Notes under the pieces: generated by a model
The model's database searches: none
Seen by the model: only the letters and a program-made list of their open reading frames with translations
What the model was told of the DNA's origin: nothing
Source: Phytopythium helicoides
Taxonomy: Eukaryota > Oomycota > Peronosporomycetes > Pythiales > Pythiaceae
Reading direction: 5' to 3'
NCBI GenBank assembly: GCA_024867545.1
Contig: JANFNE010000011.1
Coordinates: 62,001 to 126,000, forward strand
DNA length: 64,000 nucleotides
Shown: one piece after another, positions 1 through 9,769 of the stretch
Layout: the number at the start of each line of letters is the position of its first letter
How positions within the stretch are numbered: the stretch's first letter is position 1
Made by a program: the position numbers and the translations under genes

Positions 1-359
1 ACCACCACTCGCGGTCCAAAGCTGAGGTCACCTGCAACATTCCACCGACAGCTCCAATCGACCGCTGACGGCGGGACGCCCTCCGGCGACTCTTCCTGCC
101 CAACATCTTGCCCACCAACCTCATCAACCCCAGAAGCTGACGACGCCGCCGACCCGTTCGATGCGCCAGCATCCACCGGAAGAGGTCCACACGTGAACCG
201 CATCGACCGCGCGAACGTGCAGGAGGAAGTGCTTGCATTCCACGCGCAGAAGTCGAGGAACTCGCTGCAGTGCGGCGCGGTCGCTGCCATATCCGCGGCC
301 GCCACCGCCGCCACCAACGAGGCGACCGCCACCGCCTCTCGCCGCCGAAGAAGCCCCAT
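1..359 (-). CDS. Secreted cysteine-containing protein, N-terminal part only
   Basis: The frame opens with ATG at 359 and runs to the left edge without a stop, so only about 119 N-terminal residues are present. Residues 1-24 look like a signal peptide: MGLLRRRE followed by an Ala/Val-rich core ending near AAADMA. The visible mature part has five cysteines (PHC, DFC, SSC, FTC, WSC) and N-glycosylation sequons NAS and NGS, then a Ser/Gly/Glu-rich linker. This fits an extracellular or surface protein. I do not recognise the family. A second signal-like hydrophobic stretch sits in an adjacent frame just upstream but has no ATG, so 359 is preferred. Confidence 0.65.
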   Translation of the reverse strand, partial: MGLLRRREAVAVASLVAAVAAADMAATAPHCSEFLDFCAWNASTSSCTFARSMRFTCGPLPVDAGASNGSAASSASGVDEVGGQDVGQEESPEGVPPSAVDWSCRWNVAGDLSFGPRVV

Positions 360-709
360 GTGCGCCGCGCAGAGCCCTCGGATGACTGCGCAGCCGCCGT
401 GTGCACCGCCGCGAGCAACAGAGCGGCGATGACCAGCAGAGCGCGGCGAGATCCGCGCGCCTTGCCCGCCTGTCTCTTCCGTGCGGGTAAGCTACGTTGT
501 GGCGGAAGGAAATCAGCGCCACGCAGATCCGCACGCGCACTGATAGGCTGCATGAAGATAGCGATGTGATTGGCGGATTTATAGTAAATCTGCCGCTGAT
601 TGGTTGAAAGATGCTTTCGTGTATGCCACATTGTGGCTACCGAGAAGTCATTCGTTCAAGATGGCAGGCACGGCAAACGGCATTCTGGAAGCCACCAAGC
701 GAACGCCTC
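360..709. promoter_or_regulatory. Divergent intergenic region with two ATTGG boxes
   Basis: This lies between the start of the secreted-protein gene (minus) and the DIM1 start (plus). Two ATTGG (inverted CCAAT) boxes lie at 569-573 and 599-603, 30 bp apart, with an AT-richer stretch between them. The same box recurs before many genes in the window, so I infer a shared NF-Y-like promoter element. Confidence 0.4.
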
Positions 710-1138
710 ATGTCGTACTTGCTGCCGCACCTCGAGTCGGGCTGGGCGGTGGACCAGGCCATCCTGAATGAGGGTGACCGCGTGGTGGTCATCCGCTTCG
801 GCCACGACCACGACCCGACGTGCATGCAGATGGACGAGGTGCTGTGCGGCGTGGCCGAGGACGTCAAGAACTTTGCCGTCATCTACGTCGTCGACATCAC
901 CGAGGTGCCCGACTTCAACACCATGTACGAGCTCTACGACCCGTGCACCGTCATGTTTTTCTTCCGCAACAAGCACATCATGATCGATCTGGGCACGGGC
1001 AACAACAACAAGATCAACTGGGCGTTCAACAGCAAGAGCGAGATGATCGACATCATCGAGACCGTCTACCGCGGCGCGCGCAAGGGCCGCGGTCTTGTCA
1101 TCTCGCCCAAGGACTACTCAACCAAGTACCGGTACTAG
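710..1138 (+). CDS. DIM1: Spliceosomal U5 snRNP thioredoxin-like protein DIM1/TXNL4A
   Basis: DIM1 is a small thioredoxin-fold component of the U4/U6.U5 tri-snRNP in the nucleus, needed for pre-mRNA splicing. The start at 710 gives exactly 142 residues, the usual length for the family. The N-terminus MSYLLPHLESGWAVDQAI and the C-terminus KDYSTKYRY are strongly conserved. An in-frame ATG at 611 would add 33 unconserved residues and is not preferred. As in the family, the thioredoxin CXXC pair is absent (DPTCMQMD at that place). The gene has no intron and converges on NME7 with 114 bp between stops. Confidence 0.95.
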   Translation: MSYLLPHLESGWAVDQAILNEGDRVVVIRFGHDHDPTCMQMDEVLCGVAEDVKNFAVIYVVDITEVPDFNTMYELYDPCTVMFFFRNKHIMIDLGTGNNNKINWAFNSKSEMIDIIETVYRGARKGRGLVISPKDYSTKYRY

Positions 1139-1252
1139 AAGTGCGCGCATTGCTGGTGTAGGTGCCATCAAGAGGTCATGCAAATCAATTCATGCACGTG
1201 AACAGACGCGATTGACTGCCTTAGTTTCATCGTCAATTCTGTCCCGCTGATT

Positions 1253-2432
1253 CTACAATCCTCGTTGCTGGCGTCTGGACAGTATATCGAAGAAGTACTC
1301 GCACTCGGATGCCCCGTCGTCGAGCAGGTCTGTGCAGTGAACAGCATTGCGCACGCGGTCGTGGCCGTACTTGGCGCGGAGCGTGTGCGGTCGGAGCTCT
1401 TTGGCCATTTCAACGTCCCACGGCCCTGCTCGGTCGCGGAAAGAAGCCACTGCCTGCTCTGCGCTTGAACCAACAAGTTCCATCGCAATACAAGGGCCGG
1501 TCGTAAAGTGGCTAACCGTCTCGTTGAAGTGCGGGACCACGCCTTCGTACACCTCTAGGAACTCGGCGGCTGTGGTCCTGTCCAAACGGAAAAGTTCCAT
1601 AGCCGATATTCGGACACCTGCATCTGACCTCTGAATCCAGTCCATGACTTCTCCTGCTAGCCCTTCTTTGATGATATGCGGAAGAATAACGCAGCAAGTG
1701 CAGTTCTGGAAAGTGGCGGTCGGCATGTGCGCCGTCTCGAAGAAGAACTCGCGAAATTGCTGTGCCTCAAGGACCCCAGGAGAGCTCTCAAGCTCGCTTT
1801 CTTGGGCTCCAAAACGAGTGCTTAGACTGTTTGTAGCTTGCTTGAGTTTATCAACGCAGTTCTCGCCGACCAGCTCGATCGCGATCACGGGTTGCGACGA
1901 CAACTGATCGATGAGAGCAGGAGATGCACCGCGCTGATAAAAGCTCTCGGCTCTTGAGCGTTCCACTTTTACCATCTTGAGCGCCGATATTGTGAAGTCT
2001 TGGCAAAGCAGCGCGTCCAAGATGGCCCCAGCGCGCGCCACCATATTCCGCTTGATGACGAGCACCGCCTTTTGCTGTTGCTTGCCCAGCAGCTCAGCCG
2101 TGAAAGTGTCGAGATAGTCATGCAGCTCAAAGTGCCGTCCATACAGCAGCAACTTGGAGCCGAGGAAGAAGTCCTTGGCCGAGATTCCTGCCGGGCACTC
2201 GGTTTTCTTGAGGAACAGCTTATTGGTCTTGGTGTCGAAGATCTCGACGCAATTCGCGTCCACAAAGTAGCGCACGTTGTAGTGCCGATTGAGCCTGCGA
2301 GCACGCCGCTCGTTAGACTCCACATCTCCTCCACCACGTTATCGCCAACAGCCTCGGCTCGTACTGCGCATGGACGTCGAACCACTTGGCCTTGAACGAG
2401 TAGATCGTCTCTCGCGGCGCCTGCATGGCCAT
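1253..2432 (-). CDS. NME7: NME7-type nucleoside diphosphate kinase (DM10 plus two NDPK domains)
   Basis: Two exons, 2350-2432 and 1253-2294, joined over a 55-nt intron give 374 residues, close to the animal NME7 length. The join restores the DM10 domain (KAKWFDVHAQYEPRLL then NRHYNVRYF). NDPK domain A follows at about residues 95-235 and domain B at about 240-370. Domain B keeps the histidine motif NAVHCTD. Domain A has lost both the IKPDA-type loop (now IKRNM) and the NxxH motif, so it is probably inactive. NME7 acts in axonemes and the gamma-tubulin ring complex, which suits a lineage with flagellate spores. The start at 2432 is shared closely with the divergent gene at 2511; ATG 2426 is an alternative. 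Confidence 0.88.
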
Positions 2433-2510
2433 CTTGGGCTTGCGTCGTTTCAAGCCAAAGTGATCGACTACCGGTACAGACTCAGTCTGGGGACTCAGAA
2501 CAGGGAAAAA

Positions 2511-2913
2511 ATGCCAGCGGCGATGGATGCGCTGCCGGAGCTCGCGGGCGACGCCAAGCTGCTGCTGGCGGCCTCGTCGACGTCGTGGGCCGTGCCGCTG
2601 GAGCTCAAGCTGCTTGGGGCGCTCGTGTTGCTGCTGCTCTTCCTGCTCTTCCTCATCGTCGTCGTCTGGGACCGCTACGGCCGCGAGATCAGCGAGCTGT
2701 ACACTGGTGCGGGCTCTCGAGACGGCGCTGCTGGTAGGTTCGATGCTTGTTGGCGGCCTTCTGCTCTATCGTGACTAATCGGCCGTTATGTCTGTCGTGA
2801 ACCCAGCCGACTCGAACGTCAACGCTGTGGCGGACGAGTATACGGTGTACCAGAAGCTCCCGACCTTCTTCTACGAGTACATGCCGCGGTCGCGACCCAA
2901 GAAGGCCGAGTGA
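2511..2913 (+). CDS. Small single-pass membrane protein, 100 aa, unknown
   Basis: Exons 2511-2706 and 2807-2913 flank a 100-nt intron (donor GGTGCGG, acceptor ACCCAG, branch-like CTAAT) and give 100 residues. Residues about 29-49 form one strong hydrophobic helix rich in Leu/Val (LLGALVLLLLFLLFLIVVVW). It is followed by an acidic and aromatic tail ending YMPRSRPKKAE. No signal peptide precedes the helix, so a tail-out or signal-anchor topology is inferred. I do not recognise the family. Only 78 bp separate its ATG from that of NME7. An A-rich run follows the stop at 2931-2943. Confidence 0.6.
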
Positions 2914-2998
2914 CGACGCTGATCAATATGAAAAAAAAAAAAGACTGGATGCAGATGCTGTTGGATTTAGCTGCTGCCACTACTGGTTGAATGATTTT

Positions 2999-3715
2999 CT
3001 ACTCGAGCAGTTTGGCGATGTCGGGTGAACCTGCGACTTCCTTCGGCGTCTTGCCCTGCTTGTTCCTCGCCGTTGTGGACGCGCGCGCGTCTAGAAGCAG
3101 CTTGACAACCGCCGGGAACGAGCCACGTGCAGCTAGATGAAGCGCAGTGTTTCCTTCGGAGTTCGCTAATGCTGCGTTGGCTCCATGATCGAGCAACTTC
3201 TCTACAGCGGTCGAATGGCCAGCACTTGCTGCCTTCATGAGGGGCGTCACGTCCTGCGCCGTGGTCACGTCAACCTTGGCGCCAGCGTTCAGCAGCACAA
3301 GTATCGGGTTAAGAATTCCTCGAGAAGCAGCCAAGTGCAAAGGCGTATTCCCCGCGTCGTCTTTTGCGTCAACGCTCGCGCCAAGCTCCACCAGCCGTGA
3401 CGCGATCCCAAGTCGCGAATGGTTGGCAGCGTGGTGTAGTGCTCTGAGCCCACCGAATCCTGGGATTTCGAGGTCTGCCCCATGTGCTGCCAAGTAGTCC
3501 ATAACCTCTCCATAGCCATTGCGCGCTGCCCACGCCAGTGCTGTGCAGCCAAATTGGTCGGTCGCATTCACGTTGAGTGGCATAGCACTCGATCCCTCCG
3601 GCGGCTCCACGAGTGTCTTGAGCAGCGCCAAATTTCCGACCGAAGCCATCTTGAACGGGTTTGTATCTACCTCTGGTAGCTCTGGTTTCCCCGCATTATT
3701 TGCTGCTGCTGGCAT
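2999..3715 (-). CDS. Ankyrin-repeat protein
   Basis: An intronless 238-residue protein made almost entirely of ankyrin repeats. Successive repeats are visible as GCTALAWAARNGYGEVMDYL, GLRALHHAANHSRLGIASRL, GNTPLHLAASRG, VTPLMKAASAGHSTAVEKLL, GNTALHLAARGSFPAVVKLL and a half repeat GKTPKEVAG. There is no signal peptide, membrane helix or extra domain, so it is probably a soluble protein-binding scaffold. Its partner cannot be named from sequence. It lies downstream of the 704-residue unknown gene on the same strand with 74 bp between them. Confidence 0.85.
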   Translation of the reverse strand: MPAAANNAGKPELPEVDTNPFKMASVGNLALLKTLVEPPEGSSAMPLNVNATDQFGCTALAWAARNGYGEVMDYLAAHGADLEIPGFGGLRALHHAANHSRLGIASRLVELGASVDAKDDAGNTPLHLAASRGILNPILVLLNAGAKVDVTTAQDVTPLMKAASAGHSTAVEKLLDHGANAALANSEGNTALHLAARGSFPAVVKLLLDARASTTARNKQGKTPKEVAGSPDIAKLLE

Positions 3716-3789
3716 TTCCTCGCCAGGAAGTTGTCGATGAATTGAGTGAGCAGTCGGCCTCGAAAATATACGGCTAACCGTCGGAATAG

Positions 3790-5904
3790 TTACTCAGGGA
3801 CGCCATCAACGGCGGAAATACTGCCATGGGATAAGCGAGCACGGGGGCGCCGAACAGACCGAATAGATGCCATCTTGATTGACGCTCGCTTCTGCACTCT
3901 CGAGAGCCGATGAGAATGGATACGGGTTAGTACCTGATCAACAGCTCCGCGAAATTCGTCGAATGAGTAATCCATCAGCTCTGAGCGGCATTCACAAACA
4001 CTAGATGAAAGCTGACCAGGACAAACGTCGTACCGCCCCCGGCAGATTTCTCGCTCGCGCCAAGCAAGCGACACCCGAAGTAGGGCCTCTGTGAACTGCG
4101 GAAGCTGCAGCTCTTGAGGTTGACTTGGTGGAGGCGTGGTGTCGGTGATGGCTGAAGGGGGCACCATTGGAAGGCACGAAAGAAAAATCCGCACTGCACG
4201 AACTTCTTCAATACCTGTGGGTGGCGAATCAACATTAAGCGTTTGGGAATTAGTAGATACGCCTACTACTTCGGAATTTAAGTTGGGAATTGTTTCGCCA
4301 CCCTTATTTGCTATCAGCTTTAGTGCATGAAGAATTTGCACAAACTGAGAGCACGACACCCCAGAATTAATTTGGTACGCCTTTTCATTGCGCTGCCTGC
4401 TTCCAGCCAGTGCATTTCCGCCGTTGGTATTGTTGGTGTTGCTTGTAGCATTATTGCTGCTTGCAAATCCAGCAGCTGGCCGAGTTAGCTCCTCAAAGAA
4501 GTTTGCTATGCTGATTGCATGATGTTCTAATAAAGCTTCAATGTCAGCATTCGCCTTGCAACTCTTTGTCGGCTTGGTAAGAAACACAACACGAAAGTGA
4601 TTTGCGTCTTGAATCTGTGAAAACGCAGCAAAGTGGTCGTGCACCAGAGCCCGCACTGATTCTGAAAGCTCGACACCGTCATTTGCAAGAACTCGCTGTC
4701 GCGCTGGGTTTGCAGTGTGCGCACAGTTCATTCGCGCTACACCGAGCAAGAAGTCAATTATGTATTCGCGTTTGAGAGGCGCATCAGTTATGCCAAACGC
4801 TGTGGCTTCGACGCACTGAATATTCAGATCTTCGAGTAATCGTAATCCACTTGGTATCTCAAAAAGCCTGTTACCCAAGGCACCACCCAAACGATCTACA
4901 ACACTTCCTGCACCTTTCACTGTCGCTCCAGAGTTGATCGCAGCGTTTCCAGCATAATACCGGAAAAACCAAAGCAGTACACGATACCCACTCCGTAGAA
5001 TCTCAGCGATTCGTCTCCGATCAACTGCATCTCGAACCGACTTTTCTACTCCGCTCATGCTCCAGTCAAATTGGAATATCTCATGGTATACTTCTGGTGA
5101 AAGGAGAGCTAGTCCAGGAACAACTAGATTGCATGAGTCTTCTGTAGCAGAGAATGGACTTGAAGACTCTTCCTCGCTAGTATACGAGTCAGTGTCACTG
5201 TTTTGCTGTCCATTGTCTTCTCCTTCATTTGAGTCCTCACCACCAATTGCAGTTGTGTTGGAAACATCATGATCATCTTCATTTTGAGCGGCACATGAGA
5301 AAACTTGGCGCGTGTAGTAGTCGTATAAGTAAGGTTTGAGATACTTGAACGAAGCTCGAGGCACTCGAATTGATCGTGGACCTGCAATACCTTCTTGCCG
5401 GTCACCTGAAGCCGGCTTTAGCTCCACCTCTGCAACTCTTACTCCTTCTGATATCGGTTTGGGTCTTTCAGTCACAGTTGGATCAAACACAACTCCCCTC
5501 AAACTCTTTCTGGAGTGGATGGAGAGGTCAGTGTTTCCTAGTGATGACAACCGAGGTAGCTCTTTTCTTGAGCTAGACGGCAGCAACCCATGAGCACCCA
5601 GTCCAAGCTGAATGGCACCTTTCCTTTTCCCATGTCCAAATAGCGGTAGCTCGGTCATCTTTGTTGAGCCAAGAGCAAATTTTTGCCGTATTTCTTCAAC
5701 TGGGGAACTTGGCGATCGAGTACCAACTGGAGCGAGTGCGATGCTACTGTTCAGTTTACGGCTGGCAAATGCATGATGCACCGGTTTTCGTGTCTGACGC
5801 CACTCTAGGTACTGGGCCTCTTGCTGGTCAAGCATGGCGCGAAGTTCCGCGCTCGACGGAGTACTCGCTTGAACGTAAGGAGTCGCAATAAAGCTTGGCT
5901 CCAT
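3790..5904 (-). CDS. Hypothetical protein, about 704 aa
   Basis: One long open frame without introns. I chose ATG 5904 (MEPSFIATPY), because the 22 residues from ATG 5970 look like read-through leader. Residues 1-300 are Ser/Pro/charged and probably disordered, including an acidic Ser/Glu patch (DSYTSEEESSS). The C-terminal half is folded-looking and helical, with aromatic and hydrophobic runs such as RVLLWFFRYYAG and REYIIDFLLGVARMNC. No signal peptide or membrane segment is evident. I do not recognise a domain. The codon pattern and lack of stops over 2.1 kb support a real gene. Confidence 0.75.
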   Translation of the reverse strand: MEPSFIATPYVQASTPSSAELRAMLDQQEAQYLEWRQTRKPVHHAFASRKLNSSIALAPVGTRSPSSPVEEIRQKFALGSTKMTELPLFGHGKRKGAIQLGLGAHGLLPSSSRKELPRLSSLGNTDLSIHSRKSLRGVVFDPTVTERPKPISEGVRVAEVELKPASGDRQEGIAGPRSIRVPRASFKYLKPYLYDYYTRQVFSCAAQNEDDHDVSNTTAIGGEDSNEGEDNGQQNSDTDSYTSEEESSSPFSATEDSCNLVVPGLALLSPEVYHEIFQFDWSMSGVEKSVRDAVDRRRIAEILRSGYRVLLWFFRYYAGNAAINSGATVKGAGSVVDRLGGALGNRLFEIPSGLRLLEDLNIQCVEATAFGITDAPLKREYIIDFLLGVARMNCAHTANPARQRVLANDGVELSESVRALVHDHFAAFSQIQDANHFRVVFLTKPTKSCKANADIEALLEHHAISIANFFEELTRPAAGFASSNNATSNTNNTNGGNALAGSRQRNEKAYQINSGVSCSQFVQILHALKLIANKGGETIPNLNSEVVGVSTNSQTLNVDSPPTGIEEVRAVRIFLSCLPMVPPSAITDTTPPPSQPQELQLPQFTEALLRVSLAWREREICRGRYDVCPGQLSSSVCECRSELMDYSFDEFRGAVDQVLTRIHSHRLSRVQKRASIKMASIRSVRRPRARLSHGSISAVDGVPE

Positions 5905-6078
5905 TGCTCCTGTGCTCCAACAGAAAGGGTACAAATGAATTGCGTTGTGAAAACAGAAGCCCGAATACACATCGAACTATAATTACGTCACTGCAAGAGA
6001 AAAATCTGAGCCAAAAATGAGCAATTCACTACCACGCAGCGAGGCACTTGCTGGGTCATTTCAACTCTTTTGCCATCT

Positions 6079-9000
6079 TCATTTCAACTCTTTCGCCGTT
6101 TTCGCTTCTTCAGCCGCTGCCCTCTCACTTGGTTTTTCGTCGTCCTTTTCATCCTCTTCATCGTAGGCTAGCGCTCGCTTAGTCTCCACGGCAAGCGGAG
6201 AAAACATGAGCTTTGCACCTCCGGTCATTCGCAACGCACGAGTTCGCTTGCCGAGAGCTGGTTGTTTCGGCGCCGCAGGATCCTTGGCGTCCATTTCTTG
6301 ATCATCGTCCCCATCGCGATCCGGTCCAACGATCGTTGCATTTCCGGCCACTGTGGCGCCAACATAGTCAGGTGATGGCACATCCAATGAGTCTCGACTT
6401 CGTCTAGACGACTTCGAGCTAGCTGGGGAAGCAACTGGGCTGGAACCGATCTTTGGATCAGCTATCTCCTTCTGCAAAGCTTGAATGCGCTCTTTTGTTG
6501 GGGTGAAGAACGTTTCGCCGTCGGAGACTGAATCGTTTTCTTGAGTTGAGGATGACGACCGAGAGCGAGATACCTGCGCCACAGGAGTCCGCTTACCCTT
6601 TGACTGAGTGGCAGCGCCTGGTGCGGTCTCTGAGTCGATCAACGGGACGTCAGACGATCGCCCTGCTCCCAAACTATGGCGGCGTCCAGGGGCAGCTGTG
6701 TGAAGGCGTTTAATGCGATCGTGCGCCAGTCTCTGAGACGCAGTCGAACCATGGATCGGTGTCATGGCTCCCATTTTCCTCCCGCTTCCAAACGATGGGG
6801 AGATAGTCGAAGTATCTATGCGCACAGAATTCGCGCTTGGAATCTCTTCTTTGCTTGATGAGACTGCTGCGTTCATATTAATTTGGCTCCGGCGACGAGA
6901 ACCAGTCGAGGAAAAGGGAGGGATTAGCACTCGCAGATGAGAGTCGGTGTGAGTAGATCCATCTGGGTACGTTTGCGAGCGAAGCTTTGGACGTGCTCTC
7001 ACGTGAAGGGTTTCGTTCGGGAGAATGTGTAGTGGAGACAGCAACTCGGCGCCATCAGCATCGTAAATCCCTACAAATCAAATTCTCAGTCAGACTATGA
7101 GTTTTCCGGCATTTAAAGACAAGTAACTTTGTACTAGTACCTTCAATAGCCTGCGCATGGAGCATGCGCCGGATATTTTCATACATCGCCTTGAGACTCC
7201 ACGCCTTGTTGACAACAAAGCGAACTTTTCTCTCCACTTTAAGACCCTCGATAACGAGTGTGACGCAGACGGAGTCCTCCATAGCTATGTCGATCGATAG
7301 TCGGCGACGGACTCGATCAACTAGCGGCGCTGAGATGACTCGGTACATTGCATTCGAGAAAATATTCGTGTTGAGCCCGCCAAGTTCTTGGCCGTCTCGC
7401 TCGGCGCTCTCCCCAGTTTTGGTGGGGTCATCATCTTCGGTTGATGAGCCAGGGCTTTGCGACCCATCTTCGTCACTTTCATCAACCATATCTGTTGCGG
7501 CATCGTCAGAAGCTCGACCATGATCGTCTTGAGCAGCTTGAATGCCATGGTTGGACGCATCATAAGCAAATGATACGCCGCAGACGATGAGAGGTCCAAA
7601 AATGACCCCCTAAATCATTCAGAACAAATGGTTAGAGACCATGAAAACAGCTTCAAACCTTTTAGCCCAGAAACATACCTCGAATCCGAAGACATACACG
7701 CCGAACACGACACTCAGGGCCGACACATACGAATTGACGGCTACAATACTTTTCTCGTACAGCATGTCGTCAAGAACGGTAAAAGCAACGTACTGTGTCA
7801 CGAAGAGCACAATAGCTTTGACCACAGACGAGGATATGCCGATGGAGATAACCCATGGCACGCACACCAAGTACGGAGGGATGATGGGCACAATCGAGAT
7901 GAAGAACGTCACAGTGGTCGCGAGATACATGTAATCCGCGTTCACAATCGTGAATGAGACCATTGTCACCATGGCGTGAATGCTAGACATCTTGAGCGGC
8001 AAAAAGAAGACTCCTTCAACAACCTTGCGCAGTGATTGGACAACATCCGGCCGCTTACTCACTTGGATCGGGAGCAGATCTTCCACAAAGCGCTCAATTG
8101 GGTCCCACTTGGTGCACAAAAGGTAAAACAGCGTCGAGATGAAAAAGACTGCGCGAACTCCCAAGCTGATAAACGCGATCAGAAATGTGAATACAAAGAA
8201 CACGAGCTGCGCAACAGAGCCCAATGCCAGACTACTGAACTCCAAGCCTTTTGATGTCCAGTCGGTGAGTTGCACTGACGTCAGGTTGACCGAGTCAACC
8301 TTAGAGTACGCGAATGTAATTGCCTGGACAAATGTCATATTTTCAGGCAAGCGGAGCTTGGAAAAGAGCGAGGCATGAACGGTAGCATTTCCCCCGTCCG
8401 CCTTGGTATCGAAATAATAAGTCTTGACGAGACTCTTGAGTGGCGGCCACCACATCGTGTCATTGTAGTTGTCTTCAACACCGCTGATCGCCTCAGAAAT
8501 CATTGCGCGGCTATTGGCAATCTGCTCGCTCCACAGTTGCCGCGTGCGCTCGTCATTAATGAAGTTGTGCTGAATCCATTCGGAGACATCGGAGGCTGCA
8601 CGACTACCCTCCAAGTAACTTTCCGTCCCAAGATACAGCACCACCATTGCAATCTACGCGGAGATATCACCATCAGTAAATGCAACAAAACATCGAAGAA
8701 TCAAGAGTAAACTTACGGCAATGAAGAACCCAAGCATGAGCAGCACGGAAACGAGTACCTCATCTGAAATAAAGTATCGGTAGTAGAAGATCCGCCGGTC
8801 AAGGATCTTGATGAGGCTGAGCGCGACAATCCAAAATCCGATGAACGCATGCAGGAACGAGACCCACGTGAACATGCGCATCCAAATAGACACGGCGCCA
8901 ATGAGCAGGAACAAAAACGTCCCGTAGTTGAGGAACAGCTCCTTTGGAGTGCGACGAGACCCGTCGTGCGCGTGCGTGATGAAGATGTCGGCACATTTCG

Positions 9001-9449
9001 AGAAGATCGAGTTCAGGAAGCCCTAGCCAACAACAACGAAATAACACCCCGTCAGTACGTATCCTACAAGACGAGCGTTTGCTCTTTGCTGCTGCTGCAG
9101 TTGGTGTCGCTCTCGTACATATCGGTTGACGTCGGGGTCGTCGCTCAGGTACTCGAGTATCGACACGATGTTCGTCTTGGCCTGACGCAGCGCCTGACTG
9201 ACCAGGAAGGCCCAGACAATGAGGCGCAGGTAGTTCTCGAACAGCAGGAAGTTGAAGTAGCACAGCACGATGATCAGCGCCGTCGAGATGTTGCCGATGA
9301 GCTGCCGCCCCACGATCAGACGTTCCGAGTTAGCGCTAAGCCTCAAAATCCCACAACTGAGCCGGGCGAGCGCGCTGCTCACAGAGCACTCGTCGACCAG
9401 CAGACGCAGCGCGCACCTGCGCGAGGATCATCTCCACGAGCTCCGCCAT
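6079..9449 (-). CDS. TMEM245: TMEM245-like multi-pass membrane protein (AI-2E family) with ubiquitin-like C-terminal extension
   Basis: Six exons (9417-9449, 9068-9301, 8717-9022, 7679-8653, 7141-7609, 6079-7070) give about 1,002 residues in one frame. The N-terminal half has many hydrophobic helices. The C-terminal membrane part carries the AI-2E hallmark FGFEGVIFGPLIVCG, rebuilt exactly by the 7610-7678 splice. An acidic linker follows, then a ubiquitin-like stretch (VCVTLVIEGLKVERKVRF to LLSPLHILPNETLHVRAR) rebuilt by the 7071-7140 splice, and a long Ser/Arg-rich tail. Known TMEM245 proteins end near the AI-2E part, so the extension is unusual. The 45-nt intron at 9023-9067 and the 33-nt first exon are the least certain parts. 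Confidence 0.75.
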
Positions 9450-9769
9450 GGCGACCGTGCGAGTCGAGCGCCGACGATCCCGCAGCCTTCTCTCGGCGAT
9501 CAATGTGCGTGTTTTTCCTCATTCCGGCGAACAACTCAGGTTATCCACCAATAAAGGTGATGGGGGAGCTGAATTTTGGCCAATCGAAAGCAGTGTTGAC
9601 GCAGCCATACGACGCTTGGTGTACGCCACATGAACTGATGCACTTGTCACAGGTTGGTCGGAAGCTTGCCATTCGACATGGCTACATGCAGAGTTGCTCG
9701 AAAAAGCTCACTTCCTTTACTACCACCCACACAGCTGTAGCATCACAGTGTGCTGAGCGATTGCAGCTG
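9450..9769. promoter_or_regulatory. Short intergenic region with two CCAAT boxes
   Basis: It lies between the TMEM245 start and the 3' end of the next minus-strand gene. CCAAT occurs at about 9546 and again in GGCCAATCG at about 9580. No convincing coding frame is present. Confidence 0.3.

Noticed and set aside
360..482. Signal-peptide-like stretch (RRALLVIAALLLAAVHTAAA) upstream of the left-edge gene in another frame
   Set aside because: It has no ATG and turns into Arg/Trp-rich text. The frame starting at 359 gives a better secreted protein.
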